Of a DNA stretch of 64,000 nt, positions 18,038 to 28,117 are shown in pieces; the first letter of the stretch is position 1; each line of letters opens with the position of its first letter. The translations under genes and the position numbers were made by a program. Origin of the DNA: Ignavibacteriota bacterium (GTDB lineage: Bacteria > Bacteroidota > Ignavibacteria > Ignavibacteriales > Melioribacteraceae); contig JABFGH010000010.1 of NCBI GenBank assembly GCA_013112585.1, positions 113,871 to 177,870 of the forward strand, given 5' to 3'. Below the pieces are notes generated by a model. The model saw only the letters and a program-made list of their open reading frames with translations, ran no database searches and had not been told where the DNA came from.

Positions 18038-18784
18038 TTGGCAAATATTGAAGTAAAAAATATCTCGTTTTCATATCAATCGACCGGCAGTGTCTCAAGA
18101 AAAATTCTTGAGGATGTTTCATTTTCAATTGAACAAAATAATATCACCACACTGCTCGCTCCAAATGATTCCGGCAAATCTACGCTGCTTAAAATTATCA
18201 GCGGTTTATTAAAAGCAAACAGCGGTTCAATTGAGCCGAACGATAAAATCATTTTCATCCCGGAAGAACCATCATCATTTCCATGGCTTAATGTTGAAGA
18301 GAATATAAAATTTGCATCGCCAAATATTTCAAAAGATAAGGTAGAAGAATTAGCGTCATCAGTCGGCTTAGAGGGCTACTCAGATCATTTACCTCACAAT
18401 AACAGTTATGGTTTCCGGTTTAGAATTTCACTTGCAAGAGCATTGGCGGTAAACCCGAGATTGATAGTAATCGATGATTCATTCAAAATTATGGATGGTG
18501 AATCGAGAGAAGAATGCTATCAGTTGATAAAAGAGATAAACGAAAAGAAAGGGATAACATTTTTAATCGGAACGGCAAATATTTCCGAGGCATTATTTTT
18601 ATCAAACAAAATATTGCTCTTGTCAAAAAACCCTGCCTCTATTGTTGAAACAATAACCGAGGGGCTGCCTTTCAATAATGACTTAAATGTTTTTGAGTCG
18701 CCTTCATTTTCAGAACTAAGAATTAAAATCGAGAAAAGTTTAAAAGAAATACACCGGCAACGAATGTCCAACTTTACAATTTGA
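18038..18784 (+). CDS. ABC transporter ATPase with degenerate catalytic motifs
   Basis: This 248-residue protein has the overall layout of an SsuB/NrtD-type ATPase, but key residues differ. Walker A reads APNDSGKST (Ala41 for the first Gly). The signature LSGGQ is replaced within NSYGFRFRISLARAL. Walker B is LIVIDDSF, with Asp147 where the catalytic Glu normally stands. The switch His is Ala180 in GTANISEA. GKS itself is kept, so ATP may bind without normal turnover. It starts with TTG three bases after the permease gene and is probably expressed with it. Codon use looks like its neighbours and the frame is intact, so this is not simple decay. Confidence 0.8.
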   Translation: MANIEVKNISFSYQSTGSVSRKILEDVSFSIEQNNITTLLAPNDSGKSTLLKIISGLLKANSGSIEPNDKIIFIPEEPSSFPWLNVEENIKFASPNISKDKVEELASSVGLEGYSDHLPHNNSYGFRFRISLARALAVNPRLIVIDDSFKIMDGESREECYQLIKEINEKKGITFLIGTANISEALFLSNKILLLSKNPASIVETITEGLPFNNDLNVFESPSFSELRIKIEKSLKEIHRQRMSNFTI

Positions 18785-18787
18785 GCT

Positions 18788-20332
18788 ATGAAAGATAAAT
18801 ACAAAAAACTGAATAAGATTCGCGAAGAAGCAAAACTTGGCGGCGGCGAAAAAAGAATTAAAAGTCAGCACGACAAGGGAAAATTAACAGCGAGAGAAAG
18901 AATTAGTCTGCTTGTTGATGAAGGCAGTTTTGAAGAACTGGATATGTTAGTAACTCACCGCTCAAGTGATTTCGGCTTGGACAAACAAAAAATATTAGGC
19001 GATGGTGTTGTAACGGGATTCGCAAAAATCGAAGGTCGCCCGGTAGCTTTGTTCAGTCAGGATTTTACAGTTTTCGGCGGCTCACTTTCCGAAGCACATG
19101 CTGAGAAGATCTGTAAAATTATGGATGCCGCAATGAAGATCGGTATTCCGGTTATCGGATTAAACGACAGCGGGGGAGCGAGAATTCAGGAAGGTGTTGT
19201 GAGTCTTGGAGCTTACGCCGATATATTTTTGCGCAACACACTTGCATCAGGAGTCATCCCGCAAATCTCAGCTATACTTGGTCCTTGTGCAGGCGGCGCG
19301 GTTTATTCACCTGCAATTACAGATTTTGTTTTTATGGTGAAGAATAGTAGCCACATGTTCGTAACCGGACCAAATGTTGTAAAAACCGTAACTCACGAAG
19401 AGGTAACATTTGAAGACCTCGGCGGCGCAGAAACTCATGCTTCAAAATCCGGAGTAGCGCACTTTGCTTATGAAAGTGAAATAGAAATTTTTGAGAACAT
19501 AAGAAAATTAATGAGTTTTATTCCATTAAACTGGAAAGACAAACCGCATGAAAGAAAATTCGATTTTGATCAAAATCTATCTGTACCTGCGTTGGATGAG
19601 GTAATACCCGACAGTCCAAATAAACCTTACGATATGCACAAAGTAATTAATTTGCTTTTAGATGAAGGCGATTTTCTTGAAGTGCATAAAAGTTACGCCC
19701 CAAATATTATCTGCGGCTTGGGCAGGGTCGGCGGACTATCTGTCGGAGTAATTGCAAATCAGCCCTCTGTTCTTGCCGGAGTTTTAGATATCAACGCATC
19801 AGTAAAAGGTGCACGCTTCATTCGCTTCTGCGATTCATTCAATATACCACTATTGGTTTTAGAAGATGTACCCGGTTTTTTACCCGGAACCGAGCAGGAA
19901 TGGAATGGGATTATTCGTCACGGTTCCAAATTACTTTTTGCGTTCTGCGAAGCAACGGTTCCCAAAGTTACTGTTATAACCCGCAAAGCATACGGCGGCG
20001 CTTATGATGTGATGAACTCAAAGCATATCCGCGGTGATTTTAATTATGCATGGCCCTCAGCAGAAATTGCTGTGATGGGACCGAAAGGTGCGGTAGAAAT
20101 TATCTTCAAAAAGGAAATTGATGCCGCTGAAGATAGAAATAAAAAGTTGGAAGAAAAATTATCGGAATACATTGAGAAGTTTGCAAATCCATATATAGCT
20201 GCCGAGCGCGGTTATGTTGATGATGTAATTCATCCCCACGAAACAAGGCTGCGGCTGATAAATGCTTTCCAATTGTTAAAAACAAAAGTAGATTCCAATC
20301 CCAGGAAAAAACACTCAAATATTCCTCTTTAA
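18788..20332 (+). CDS. Acyl-CoA carboxylase β-subunit (propionyl-CoA carboxylase / methylmalonyl-CoA decarboxylase type)
   Basis: This is the carboxyltransferase subunit that moves CO2 between biotin and an acyl-CoA such as propionyl-CoA. At 514 residues it is full length for PccB/MmdA. Visible family segments are [40 protein letters not shown], the acyl-CoA oxyanion region [42 protein letters not shown] and [13 protein letters not shown]. No biotin carboxylase or biotin carrier gene lies near, so its partners are elsewhere. It follows the ABC genes by three bases and may share their transcript, though a functional link is doubtful. Confidence 0.92.
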   Translation: MKDKYKKLNKIREEAKLGGGEKRIKSQHDKGKLTARERISLLVDEGSFEELDMLVTHRSSDFGLDKQKILGDGVVTGFAKIEGRPVALFSQDFTVFGGSLSEAHAEKICKIMDAAMKIGIPVIGLNDSGGARIQEGVVSLGAYADIFLRNTLASGVIPQISAILGPCAGGAVYSPAITDFVFMVKNSSHMFVTGPNVVKTVTHEEVTFEDLGGAETHASKSGVAHFAYESEIEIFENIRKLMSFIPLNWKDKPHERKFDFDQNLSVPALDEVIPDSPNKPYDMHKVINLLLDEGDFLEVHKSYAPNIICGLGRVGGLSVGVIANQPSVLAGVLDINASVKGARFIRFCDSFNIPLLVLEDVPGFLPGTEQEWNGIIRHGSKLLFAFCEATVPKVTVITRKAYGGAYDVMNSKHIRGDFNYAWPSAEIAVMGPKGAVEIIFKKEIDAAEDRNKKLEEKLSEYIEKFANPYIAAERGYVDDVIHPHETRLRLINAFQLLKTKVDSNPRKKHSNIPL

Positions 20333-20549
20333 TGTTGGTACAGATATTGGTTATCTAACTTCACGGATTCATAAATCCTAAAAATTTTAATTCATTGAAA
20401 TATTTAAGAAGAAAATTTTACATCTCTCCGGAATTCTTCAATAGTTAAGTGCAACAATTACAAAGGGTAAGCCAATTTACCTTACAATGTACTTGACAAA
20501 ATTTTTATAAGGTATTAACTTGCAATTATATTTCAACATAGGAGTTTCA

Positions 20550-23153
20550 GTGCGAAAGATTTTAATTTTTAATTTTATTGTTTTGAGTCTCTTCCTCAAT
20601 TCATGCAGTACATTTAATTCAACTACACGTTATCAAGAAGAAGAAAATAATATAGAAGTTGCCGAAGATACTGTCGGTGTTGTTCAAGTTTCATTAATAT
20701 TTAATGAAATGCTGGAAGATGCCCGGCAAGATTATCTTAATGCATTAAAAAATCAAAATGCCGGTTTAATTGATGAAACCATTTTATCATACGAAAGTGC
20801 CTTAAAGAGTATAAACAAATTAAGCTACTTTCCGGGTATTGAGGAAAATGATTCTTTTAATGAATTAGAGACTGCAATTGTTGAAAATTACAAGAATTAT
20901 GTTGAGAGTTTAGACCACATCCTTGAATCAATTTCAATTGCTGAATTAGATGATTGGATGTCTAAAAATATTCCGGAACTGCCTCCGGTGATTGAAGAAA
21001 GTATTGATGAAGAAACTGATTCACTTAAGCAGGATGTAATTGTTGTTGGTGATTTTCCCCTCGAAGTTAATAGATATGTTGAGCAATACATTGAATACTT
21101 TACAGGCAAAGGAAGAATCCATTTAGAAACCTGGCTTAGAAGATCAGGAAGATATTTTCAAATGATGGGTCGTGTTTTTGCCGAAGAACAGGTCCCTCAG
21201 CAATTAATTTTTCTCAGCATGATCGAAAGCGGACTAAACCCGCGGGCAAGAAGCTGGGCACGTGCAGTTGGAATATGGCAGTTTATTTACGGCACGGGAA
21301 AAATGTATGATCTGAATATTAACTTTTATGTGGATGAAAGACGCGACCCTGAAAAAGCTACAAGGGCAGCAGCACGTTATCTTAGGGATTTATATGTTTC
21401 ACTCGGCGACTGGTATTTAGCAATTGCAGCTTACAATAGCGGCGAGGGGAGAGTTCAGCGGGCTATTCGTCGTTCCGGTTCAAGAGATTTTTGGAAACTC
21501 CGTAGATTTATTCCTCGTGAAACAAGAAATTATGTTCCTCAATATATTGCAGTAACAATTATGGCAAGCGATCCGGTTAGTTTTGGGTTCAGCGCAAATC
21601 ATTATGATAAACCTTATGAATATGAAACACACTTAATTGATGAACCATTTGATATTAATGTTTTAGCAAAATGTGCAGGCGTTAGCGGAGACCTTTTAAG
21701 AAATATGAATCCGGCATTGCTTCAGCACAGCACACCCCCTAATTATAAGGGCGGATACCCGCTTAGAGTTCCTAAAGCATCCTACGATGCTTTTGTTGAT
21801 AATTTGGCAAGCGTTCCTGATGAAGCTAAACTGCAATACTTAATTCATTTTGTTAATCGAGGTGAAACCTTGTCCGGTATAGCTTATAAATACGGAGTTA
21901 AGCAGAGTCATATTGCGAGTATTAACAAACTTTCGAGAAAATCACGGATATATCCTAAGCAGCAGTTAAAAATTCCAATTTCAAATTTTTCTGAAGATTC
22001 ATTTACACTTAATACAAATATACTGCCGGCAGTTGAGGAAGAACTTAATGGAACTGATGTAATTGCACCATATCAATTTGCGGTAACTAAAAATGGAAAC
22101 ACTGATAAGTACTTAAAATTATATCAAGCTAAAATTAGTGATTCTTCCGATGTTGTTGTACCTGATAATTTAGCACTAGTAAATTATACAGTTAAAAAAG
22201 GTGATAACTTAGTTGATCTTGCAACTATATTTGATGTACGTGTTTCGGATATAAGGAATTGGAATAACCTTCCATACACAACAACCATACACGTTGGGCA
22301 GCAGATGAACATATATGTGCCCAAGGATAAACAAGAAAAATATGCGGCTATCAATTCGCTTCCACGCAGTAAAAAAATGCAGAAAATTTATGCTGCAACA
22401 GGCGGAAAATGGATAACACATAAAATTAGAAGAGGTGAATCACTTTCGACCATAGCCTACAAATATGGAGTGCGGGCAAGCAACATTAAAAAGTGGAATG
22501 GAATACGCGGCAACAAAATTATAGCCGGTAAAAAATTAAAAATATTTAATGGAAAGTATGTCCAAACAGCTTCCTCTAATTCGAGTAGTTCTAACAAATC
22601 CGGTAAAAAAACTTATACTATTAGAAGAGGCGATACTCTTGGCAAAATTGCTTTAAGAAATAAAGTTAGTATAAATGATTTGAAAGCATGGAATAATTTA
22701 CGCTCAAACAAAATTGTTGCAGGTAAAACACTTAAACTTTATGCTTCATCATCCACCGATTACAAAGCAAAGGGCAACTTGGTTAATTATAAAGTTAAAC
22801 CTGGCGATACTATTAGCGAAATTGCAATGAAGTACAAAGTATCTGACGATGATATTAGAAAGTGGAACGGGATACGCAGAAATAAAATTATTGCCGGTAA
22901 GACCCTAAAATTATATGTATCCGGTAAAGATGTTGTGCTGGCTTCTTCAGAAAAAAGCAGCAGCAAAATTGTTGAAAAAATTAAAAACAGTTCTCCGATA
23001 CAATATATTGTTAAAGAAGGCGATACTCTTGGTCACATAGCGGAAAAGTATAATATTAGAGCAAAAAATATTAGGCAGTGGAATAAGATGAATGGCAGCC
23101 GGATTGTTGTTGGTCAGCAGTTAGTTATTTATCCCCGCGAAAAAAGTAGTTAG
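20550..23153 (+). CDS. MltD-like membrane-bound lytic transglycosylase with six LysM domains
   Basis: This enzyme cleaves the glycan strands of peptidoglycan. The GTG at 20550 follows the ribosome site aggag and starts MRKILIFN with a lipoprotein signal (LFLNSC), so it is preferred over the TTG at 20520. The SLT domain lies at about 190-330, with catalytic Glu226 in [13 protein letters not shown] and [12 protein letters not shown]. After a linker come six LysM repeats, each with a core such as [14 protein letters not shown] or [11 protein letters not shown] and an asparagine-rich end. E. coli MltD has two, so this is a long version (about 867 residues). It is transcribed alone, ahead of the riboswitch. 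Confidence 0.92.
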   Translation: MRKILIFNFIVLSLFLNSCSTFNSTTRYQEEENNIEVAEDTVGVVQVSLIFNEMLEDARQDYLNALKNQNAGLIDETILSYESALKSINKLSYFPGIEENDSFNELETAIVENYKNYVESLDHILESISIAELDDWMSKNIPELPPVIEESIDEETDSLKQDVIVVGDFPLEVNRYVEQYIEYFTGKGRIHLETWLRRSGRYFQMMGRVFAEEQVPQQLIFLSMIESGLNPRARSWARAVGIWQFIYGTGKMYDLNINFYVDERRDPEKATRAAARYLRDLYVSLGDWYLAIAAYNSGEGRVQRAIRRSGSRDFWKLRRFIPRETRNYVPQYIAVTIMASDPVSFGFSANHYDKPYEYETHLIDEPFDINVLAKCAGVSGDLLRNMNPALLQHSTPPNYKGGYPLRVPKASYDAFVDNLASVPDEAKLQYLIHFVNRGETLSGIAYKYGVKQSHIASINKLSRKSRIYPKQQLKIPISNFSEDSFTLNTNILPAVEEELNGTDVIAPYQFAVTKNGNTDKYLKLYQAKISDSSDVVVPDNLALVNYTVKKGDNLVDLATIFDVRVSDIRNWNNLPYTTTIHVGQQMNIYVPKDKQEKYAAINSLPRSKKMQKIYAATGGKWITHKIRRGESLSTIAYKYGVRASNIKKWNGIRGNKIIAGKKLKIFNGKYVQTASSNSSSSNKSGKKTYTIRRGDTLGKIALRNKVSINDLKAWNNLRSNKIVAGKTLKLYASSSTDYKAKGNLVNYKVKPGDTISEIAMKYKVSDDDIRKWNGIRRNKIIAGKTLKLYVSGKDVVLASSEKSSSKIVEKIKNSSPIQYIVKEGDTLGHIAEKYNIRAKNIRQWNKMNGSRIVVGQQLVIYPREKSS

Positions 23154-23200
23154 CAGTTGAATTAGTTAAACAATTAGCTTAGTTTTGAATTAATAAAAAA

Positions 23201-23282
23201 GCAGTTAGGGGTGTCCCCCAAAAAGGGGGCTGAGAATAAACCCTTGAACCTGATCTGGATAATGCCAGCGTAGGCAAACGGC
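23201..23282 (+). promoter_or_regulatory. TPP (THI-box) riboswitch aptamer
   Basis: The conserved TPP aptamer words occur in order: ggggtgt, ctgaga (23230-23235), acccttgaacctgatctgga (23240-23259) and aatgccagcgtagg. P1 can form between gcagtt (23201-23206) and aacggc (23277-23282). Bound TPP should stabilise P1 and lower expression of the genes that follow. These encode an outer-membrane receptor, a thiamine pyrophosphokinase and a symporter, which fits. Confidence 0.95.
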
Positions 23283-23302
23283 AATAGAATAATTAAGTGT
23301 AC

Positions 23303-23335
23303 AGCCGTTTTCTTCTGACGGCTTTTTTATTTTTC
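23303..23335 (+). terminator. Riboswitch expression-platform terminator
   Basis: The stem agccgt (23303-23308) with acggct (23318-23323) is followed by a T-rich run. Its 5' arm gccgttt (23304-23310) is also exactly complementary to aaacggc (23276-23282), the 3' side of aptamer P1. That gives two exclusive states: TPP bound, P1 forms and the terminator folds; no TPP, the antiterminator forms and transcription continues. Confidence 0.88.
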
Positions 23336-23359
23336 TTAAAAATTATTAAGGAGAGTAAA

Positions 23360-25861
23360 ATGAAATACTTTGTTATTCTATTTTTAGTTTTAAACACATT
23401 TCTATTTGCACAAAAATCTATTACCGGATTTATATTTAGTGCATCCACAAATGAACCGCTTCCGCTTGCAAACATTATTGTTGAAGAAACATCTTTTGGA
23501 ACCATAACTGATGATAATGGCAAATTCACTATTCCTCAAAAATTTGAAAATGAATTTATACTTGTCAGTTATATTGGTTACAAAACTGAAAGAGTTTCAC
23601 TATCAGATTTTGTTGAGAACGGCGCTCAAAAAATATTTTTGGAACGGAATATTATCCCAAGTCAAACAGTTCTAATTAAAGGGTCAATAGGCAGCAGCGG
23701 TACAACACCAATTACTTTTGAAAAAATTGACCGCGAAGATATTGATGAAAATTATACTGTTCAGGATATTCCCGAATACCTAAGCTATTTGCCTTCAACA
23801 ACATTTTATTCTGAATCGGGCAACGGAATTGGATATAATTATTTAAGCATTCGCGGATTTGATCAGAGACGAATTTCAATTTCAATTAATGGTATTCCTC
23901 AAAATGATCCTGAAGATCACAACATTTATTGGCATGATTTCCCCGACCTGCTGGAGAGCACGGAAATGGTTCAAGTGCAGAGAGGTGCCGGATCGGGTGT
24001 TGTCGGTTATCCTGCAATCGGCGGATCGATTAACATAATCACTTCCAATTTTTCCGACAAACCAAAGTTTGATATTTCTTCAACTTTCGGCAGCTATAAT
24101 ACACGCAAATACAGTGCAGCATTTGCCAGCGGCTTGATCGATAACAAGTATTCCATCTATGCAAAAGTCGGGCAAATACTAAGCAGCGGTTACAGAGATT
24201 TAAGCTGGGTCGATCTCAAGTCATACCATTTATCGGCTGTGCGATATGACAAAAACTTTACAACACAGATAAACATTTACGGCGGACCGATTTCTGATGG
24301 ATTAGTTTACAACGGATTGCCGAAACAAGTTATTAAGGATACAGAGTTAAGACGGGCAAATTATTCCTACTTCGATTGGGATTATGAGAATAACACCTAT
24401 CAATCTTGGTCGAGTTTACGGCGTCCGGAAGAGATTGAGGAGTTCTCGCAGCCGCACTATGAATTGTTGAATGAGTATAACATCAGCAAAAATGTTACTC
24501 TCAACTCAGCACTATTTTTAGTTTTAGGAAAAGGTTTTTTTGATTTTGACGGTTCTTGGGCGGATACAAATTATTTGCGCCTAACTGCTGTAAATGGATT
24601 CAACAGCGATGGTGTTTCACTTTCAAACATTTTAATTCGTGCGCAAGTTGAAAACAAACAATGGGGCTGGATACCAAGAGTAAATATTGAACATACAAAC
24701 GGCAATTTAATTCTCGGCGGCGAGCTTCGTGTTCATCGTTCTGTTCATTGGTCAAATATTAACTTTGCAGAAGGCTTGCCAGCCGGAGTGGATAGATTTT
24801 TTAAATACAATTATTACGAAGGCTCAAAAGATATAATAAATTTTTATGCTCATGAAAATTATAGAGTAAATGAAAAATTAAATGTACTCGCTGAAGTTCA
24901 AGCGGCGTATCATAATTACGGATTGGATAACGAAAAATTTGTCGGTACAAAATTTAATGTTGATGATCTTTTTATAAATCCAAGATTTGGAATTAACTAT
25001 AAATTTACGCCGAAATTAAATTCATATTTTTCTTTTGCACGGGTAACGCGCGAACCAAGATTAAAAAATTACTATGACGCCGGAGAGTCAAGCGGGGGAG
25101 CAGTTCCGCAGTTTGAGAAAAACCCTGACGGCAGTTTTGATTTTGATAACCCTCTTGTTAAACCGGAAAGCATGAACAGTTTTGAACTTGGTTCAACATA
25201 CGATGATGAAAATATTAAGTTGAATGCAAATTTATTTTATATGATGTTCAATGATGAGATCGTTAAACAAGGACAAGTTGATAGATTCGGTCAGCCGACA
25301 ACCGGTAATGCTGATAAATCGATCCACAGCGGAATTGAATTATCGGGTGATATCAAATTCCTAAATAATTTTCAGCTTATTGTAAACGGTTCTTATAGTC
25401 AAAATTTTATCAGCAAGGGAAGTCAGTTTATTGATTATACAGACCCCGTAACTGATGAAAAAATTATAACTGCGATTGACTTGAAGGATAATAAAATAAG
25501 CGGTTTCCCGGAGTTTACATTTAATGCAATTCTTAATTTTAGATATGAGGGTCTTACAGCTAAGGTATTAGCAAAATATGTTGGTGATTTTTATTCCGAT
25601 AACTATGACGAGAATTTATTAAGCTATTTAGATCAGTATCCCGATTTTGTTAGCTATGATGACAATAAAGTAGAAGCATACTTTGTTGCAAATCTATTTG
25701 CAAGTTATGAATTTCAACTTGAACCTCTTTTCAAAAATGTTAAAATATATGGGCAGGTTAATAATCTGTTTGATAAATTATATGCAGCATATGCAATTGG
25801 TAAAGAATTTTTTCCCGCCGCTGAACGAAACTTTTTAGCGGGAATAAAAGTAGGCATCTAA
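23360..25861 (+). CDS. TonB-dependent outer-membrane receptor, predicted thiamine (or precursor) uptake
   Basis: This 833-residue outer-membrane receptor starts at ATG 23360 after aaggag; an earlier start would lie inside the riboswitch terminator. A Sec signal ends near FAQ. Residues about 20-105 form a carboxypeptidase-regulatory-like domain (ITGFIFSASTNEPLPLANII). The plug follows, with YLSIRGFDQRRISISINGIP and VQRGAGSGVVGYPAIGGSIN, then the barrel ending near AAERNFLAGIKVGI. Its position directly behind the TPP switch and before a thiamine pyrophosphokinase marks it as the thiamine-type receptor predicted in Bacteroidota. The ligand itself is inference. Confidence 0.9.
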   Translation: MKYFVILFLVLNTFLFAQKSITGFIFSASTNEPLPLANIIVEETSFGTITDDNGKFTIPQKFENEFILVSYIGYKTERVSLSDFVENGAQKIFLERNIIPSQTVLIKGSIGSSGTTPITFEKIDREDIDENYTVQDIPEYLSYLPSTTFYSESGNGIGYNYLSIRGFDQRRISISINGIPQNDPEDHNIYWHDFPDLLESTEMVQVQRGAGSGVVGYPAIGGSINIITSNFSDKPKFDISSTFGSYNTRKYSAAFASGLIDNKYSIYAKVGQILSSGYRDLSWVDLKSYHLSAVRYDKNFTTQINIYGGPISDGLVYNGLPKQVIKDTELRRANYSYFDWDYENNTYQSWSSLRRPEEIEEFSQPHYELLNEYNISKNVTLNSALFLVLGKGFFDFDGSWADTNYLRLTAVNGFNSDGVSLSNILIRAQVENKQWGWIPRVNIEHTNGNLILGGELRVHRSVHWSNINFAEGLPAGVDRFFKYNYYEGSKDIINFYAHENYRVNEKLNVLAEVQAAYHNYGLDNEKFVGTKFNVDDLFINPRFGINYKFTPKLNSYFSFARVTREPRLKNYYDAGESSGGAVPQFEKNPDGSFDFDNPLVKPESMNSFELGSTYDDENIKLNANLFYMMFNDEIVKQGQVDRFGQPTTGNADKSIHSGIELSGDIKFLNNFQLIVNGSYSQNFISKGSQFIDYTDPVTDEKIITAIDLKDNKISGFPEFTFNAILNFRYEGLTAKVLAKYVGDFYSDNYDENLLSYLDQYPDFVSYDDNKVEAYFVANLFASYEFQLEPLFKNVKIYGQVNNLFDKLYAAYAIGKEFFPAAERNFLAGIKVGI

Positions 25862-26514
25862 TGAAAAAATGTATAGTACTCGCAAACGGCACTCCGCCAA
25901 AAAAATCTGTCATTAAATATTTGAATGACAAAGATTATAAAACTTTGTATTGTGCCGATGGCGGAGCAAATACTGCATTTAAACTAAATATTGTTCCCGA
26001 TTATATTATAGGTGACTTGGATTCAATTACAGACAATGTAAAGGAATATTATTCTGATAAATCAAAAATTATTAAATACACAAGACAAGATGATACCGAT
26101 GTTGAGAAGTGCCTGAAACATGCTATTGGTAAGGGATTTACAGAAGCTGTTTTAATCGGCGGAACCGGCGATAGGCTCGATCACTCTTTTTGTAATCTTG
26201 GAATTGTTCTAAAATTCTTTGACGAAATAAAAATTAAAGTTCTTCATCAAGCATCGGTGCTGGAAGCAATGACCGGAAAGATTAATTTAAAAACTGTTGC
26301 CGGCGAAACAATTTCATTGTACGGTTTTGATAGGAAAACGAAAATTACTTCCACCGGATTAAAGTATTCACTTGACAGCACCGCACTTCCGTTTGGCGAA
26401 AGAGAAAGTACAAGTAATTATGCAACCGGGAATTCCGTTAATTTAAAAATTACCGGCGGTAAAATATTTGTCGTGCGCCTATTTGAAATACTGAGAAAAC
26501 ATGATCTCTTTTGA
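25861..26514 (+). CDS. thiN: Thiamine pyrophosphokinase
   Basis: The enzyme transfers pyrophosphate from ATP to thiamine, giving TPP directly. At 217 residues it has the usual length. Motifs in order are CADGGANTAF, IIGDLDSI, TRQDDTDVEKCL and GGTGDRLDHSFCNL, which form the ATP and thiamine sites. Its ATG overlaps the receptor stop (TAATG) and its end overlaps the symporter gene by 14 bases, so it is the middle gene of a three-gene operon under the TPP switch. This arrangement supports use of imported thiamine rather than synthesis; no thi synthesis gene is seen in the window. Confidence 0.93.
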   Translation: MKKCIVLANGTPPKKSVIKYLNDKDYKTLYCADGGANTAFKLNIVPDYIIGDLDSITDNVKEYYSDKSKIIKYTRQDDTDVEKCLKHAIGKGFTEAVLIGGTGDRLDHSFCNLGIVLKFFDEIKIKVLHQASVLEAMTGKINLKTVAGETISLYGFDRKTKITSTGLKYSLDSTALPFGERESTSNYATGNSVNLKITGGKIFVVRLFEILRKHDLF

Positions 26515-27889
26515 TTCAATTGACATAGTAATTGTTCTCCTCTATTTCTTGATCATAATTTCGATCGGCATTTTTGCATCACGTAAATCAAACGGCAGCT
26601 CGGAATCATATTTACTATCGGGTAGAAGTGTAGGCTTGTTTTTATTTGTTCTCACAAACGTTGCAACTTGGTATGGCGGCATTCTTGGAGTAGGAGAATT
26701 CACTTACCGCTATGGTTTGCTAAGCTGGTTCACGCAAGGATTTCCATACTATATTTTTGCAATATTGTTCGCATTATTCTTTGCGAAAAAAATTAGAACA
26801 GCATCATTATTTACAATACCCGATAAAATTGAAGAGACATACGACAGAACAGCTTCGCTAATTTCTGCATTTTTAATTTTTATATTGGTGTCACCCGCGC
26901 CCTATTTATTTATGATTGGAAGTTTGATCTCGATTGTATTTGGAATTGATCTTTTACCATCGCTGCTGATTGGTGTATTAGTTTCTTCGGTATACTTATT
27001 TAAAGGCGGTTATAAAGCAAATATTTTTACGGATGCATTCTCATTCTTCACCATGTTTCTGGGATTTATAATAGCGGTGGTAATTTCAGTATCAAATTAC
27101 GGCGGACTTGAATATTTGGATTCTAACCTGCCTGAAACTCATTTGCAATTTACCGGCGGAGCACCGCCCGCTTTTATTTTTGTCTGGTTTCTAATTGCGC
27201 TATGGACATTCACCGATCCCGGATTCCATCAGCGTTGTTATTCAGCTAAAACAGGAAGCATTGCTGTCAAAGGAATTATAATCTCCGTTGCCTTTTGGGC
27301 TTTGTTCGATTTTCTCACTACAACACTCGGTTTATTTTCTAGAGCTATTTTGGGCGAAATTGATAATCCCGTTTTAGCATTTCCGCTGCTCGCAGAAAAA
27401 ATAATGGGTCCCGGAGTTAAAGGAATATTTTATGCAGCATTGTTTGCTACAATTCTTTCAACTCTTAACAGCTTTTTATTTTTAAGTGCTACAACATTTG
27501 GTCGCGACTTTGCACAGAAATTGAAACCAGGATCAAGTGAAAGTGAATTAAATAAATTTACAAAAGTAGGACTGATAGTTTCGGCTGTCATTTCAGTACT
27601 GCTTGCATATTATTTTGAATCTGTTGTGCAGATTTGGTACACGATCGGGAGCATTTGCATTCCGGGGATTATTTTATTGATATTCGGTGCATACTATCCT
27701 AAGCTAAAAGTCACAAATAAAATTGCAAATATTGAAATTGTGGGAGCCACGGGTACGAGTTTAATATGGTTTTTCATACGTGAGGGGTTAGAAGAGGGGA
27801 ATTCGTTTAGTGTTATTGAGCCTATGATTGTTGGGGTTGCGGCGGCTGTAATTATTCATACAGTTGGATTATTGTTTGCAAGAAAGTGA
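26501..27889 (+). CDS. Sodium:solute symporter (SSS family), predicted thiamine-related transporter
   Basis: This 462-residue inner-membrane protein has about 13 hydrophobic segments. Typical SSS words are YLLSGRSVGLFLFVLTNVAT near the N-terminus, ALWTFTDPGFHQRCYSAKT in the middle and ATILSTLNSFLFLSATTFGRD towards the end. It overlaps thiN by 14 bases. Because the riboswitch controls the whole operon, this is the likely step that carries thiamine or a precursor across the inner membrane after the TonB receptor. An SSS carrier in that role has been proposed (ThiV type), but most thiamine carriers belong to other families, so the substrate is inferred from context. Confidence 0.85.
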   Translation: MISFDSIDIVIVLLYFLIIISIGIFASRKSNGSSESYLLSGRSVGLFLFVLTNVATWYGGILGVGEFTYRYGLLSWFTQGFPYYIFAILFALFFAKKIRTASLFTIPDKIEETYDRTASLISAFLIFILVSPAPYLFMIGSLISIVFGIDLLPSLLIGVLVSSVYLFKGGYKANIFTDAFSFFTMFLGFIIAVVISVSNYGGLEYLDSNLPETHLQFTGGAPPAFIFVWFLIALWTFTDPGFHQRCYSAKTGSIAVKGIIISVAFWALFDFLTTTLGLFSRAILGEIDNPVLAFPLLAEKIMGPGVKGIFYAALFATILSTLNSFLFLSATTFGRDFAQKLKPGSSESELNKFTKVGLIVSAVISVLLAYYFESVVQIWYTIGSICIPGIILLIFGAYYPKLKVTNKIANIEIVGATGTSLIWFFIREGLEEGNSFSVIEPMIVGVAAAVIIHTVGLLFARK

Positions 27890-27976
27890 TTTTAGTTCAA
27901 CCACGCTGTGGTTGTGGTTTGCTGTTCTGGCTTAACCCCAGTGATGAATCACCGGGTTAATGGGAGGATTGAGACT
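27889..27976. repeat. 88-bp direct repeat, copy 1
   Basis: This unit recurs 118 bases downstream (28007-28094) with two base differences. Inside are two palindromes: aaccacgctgtggtt, and ttaacccc-gtgat paired with atcac-gggttaa. It begins at the symporter stop codon. Confidence 0.85.
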
Positions 27977-28006
27977 ACATTAAAAACATGTTTAGTAATT
28001 TATAGT

Positions 28007-28094
28007 ATTTTAGTTCAACCACGCTGTGCTTGTGGTTTGCTGTTCTGGCTTAACCCCAGTGATGAATCACCGGGTTAATGGGAGGATTGAGATT
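28007..28094. repeat. 88-bp direct repeat, copy 2
   Basis: This copy is nearly identical to 27889-27976. One of the two substitutions shifts the first palindrome to aaccac...gtggtt with a longer loop, so pairing is kept. It lies just downstream of the 3' end of the acyltransferase gene on the other strand. Confidence 0.85.
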
Positions 28095-28117
28095 ACGGGA
28101 AAAATATTTTTGGTGGT

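Noticed and set aside
20493..20518. σ70-type promoter (ttgaca ... tattaa) before the mltD-like gene
   Set aside because: The spacer is only 14 bases, too short for a convincing promoter, and Bacteroidota promoters differ.
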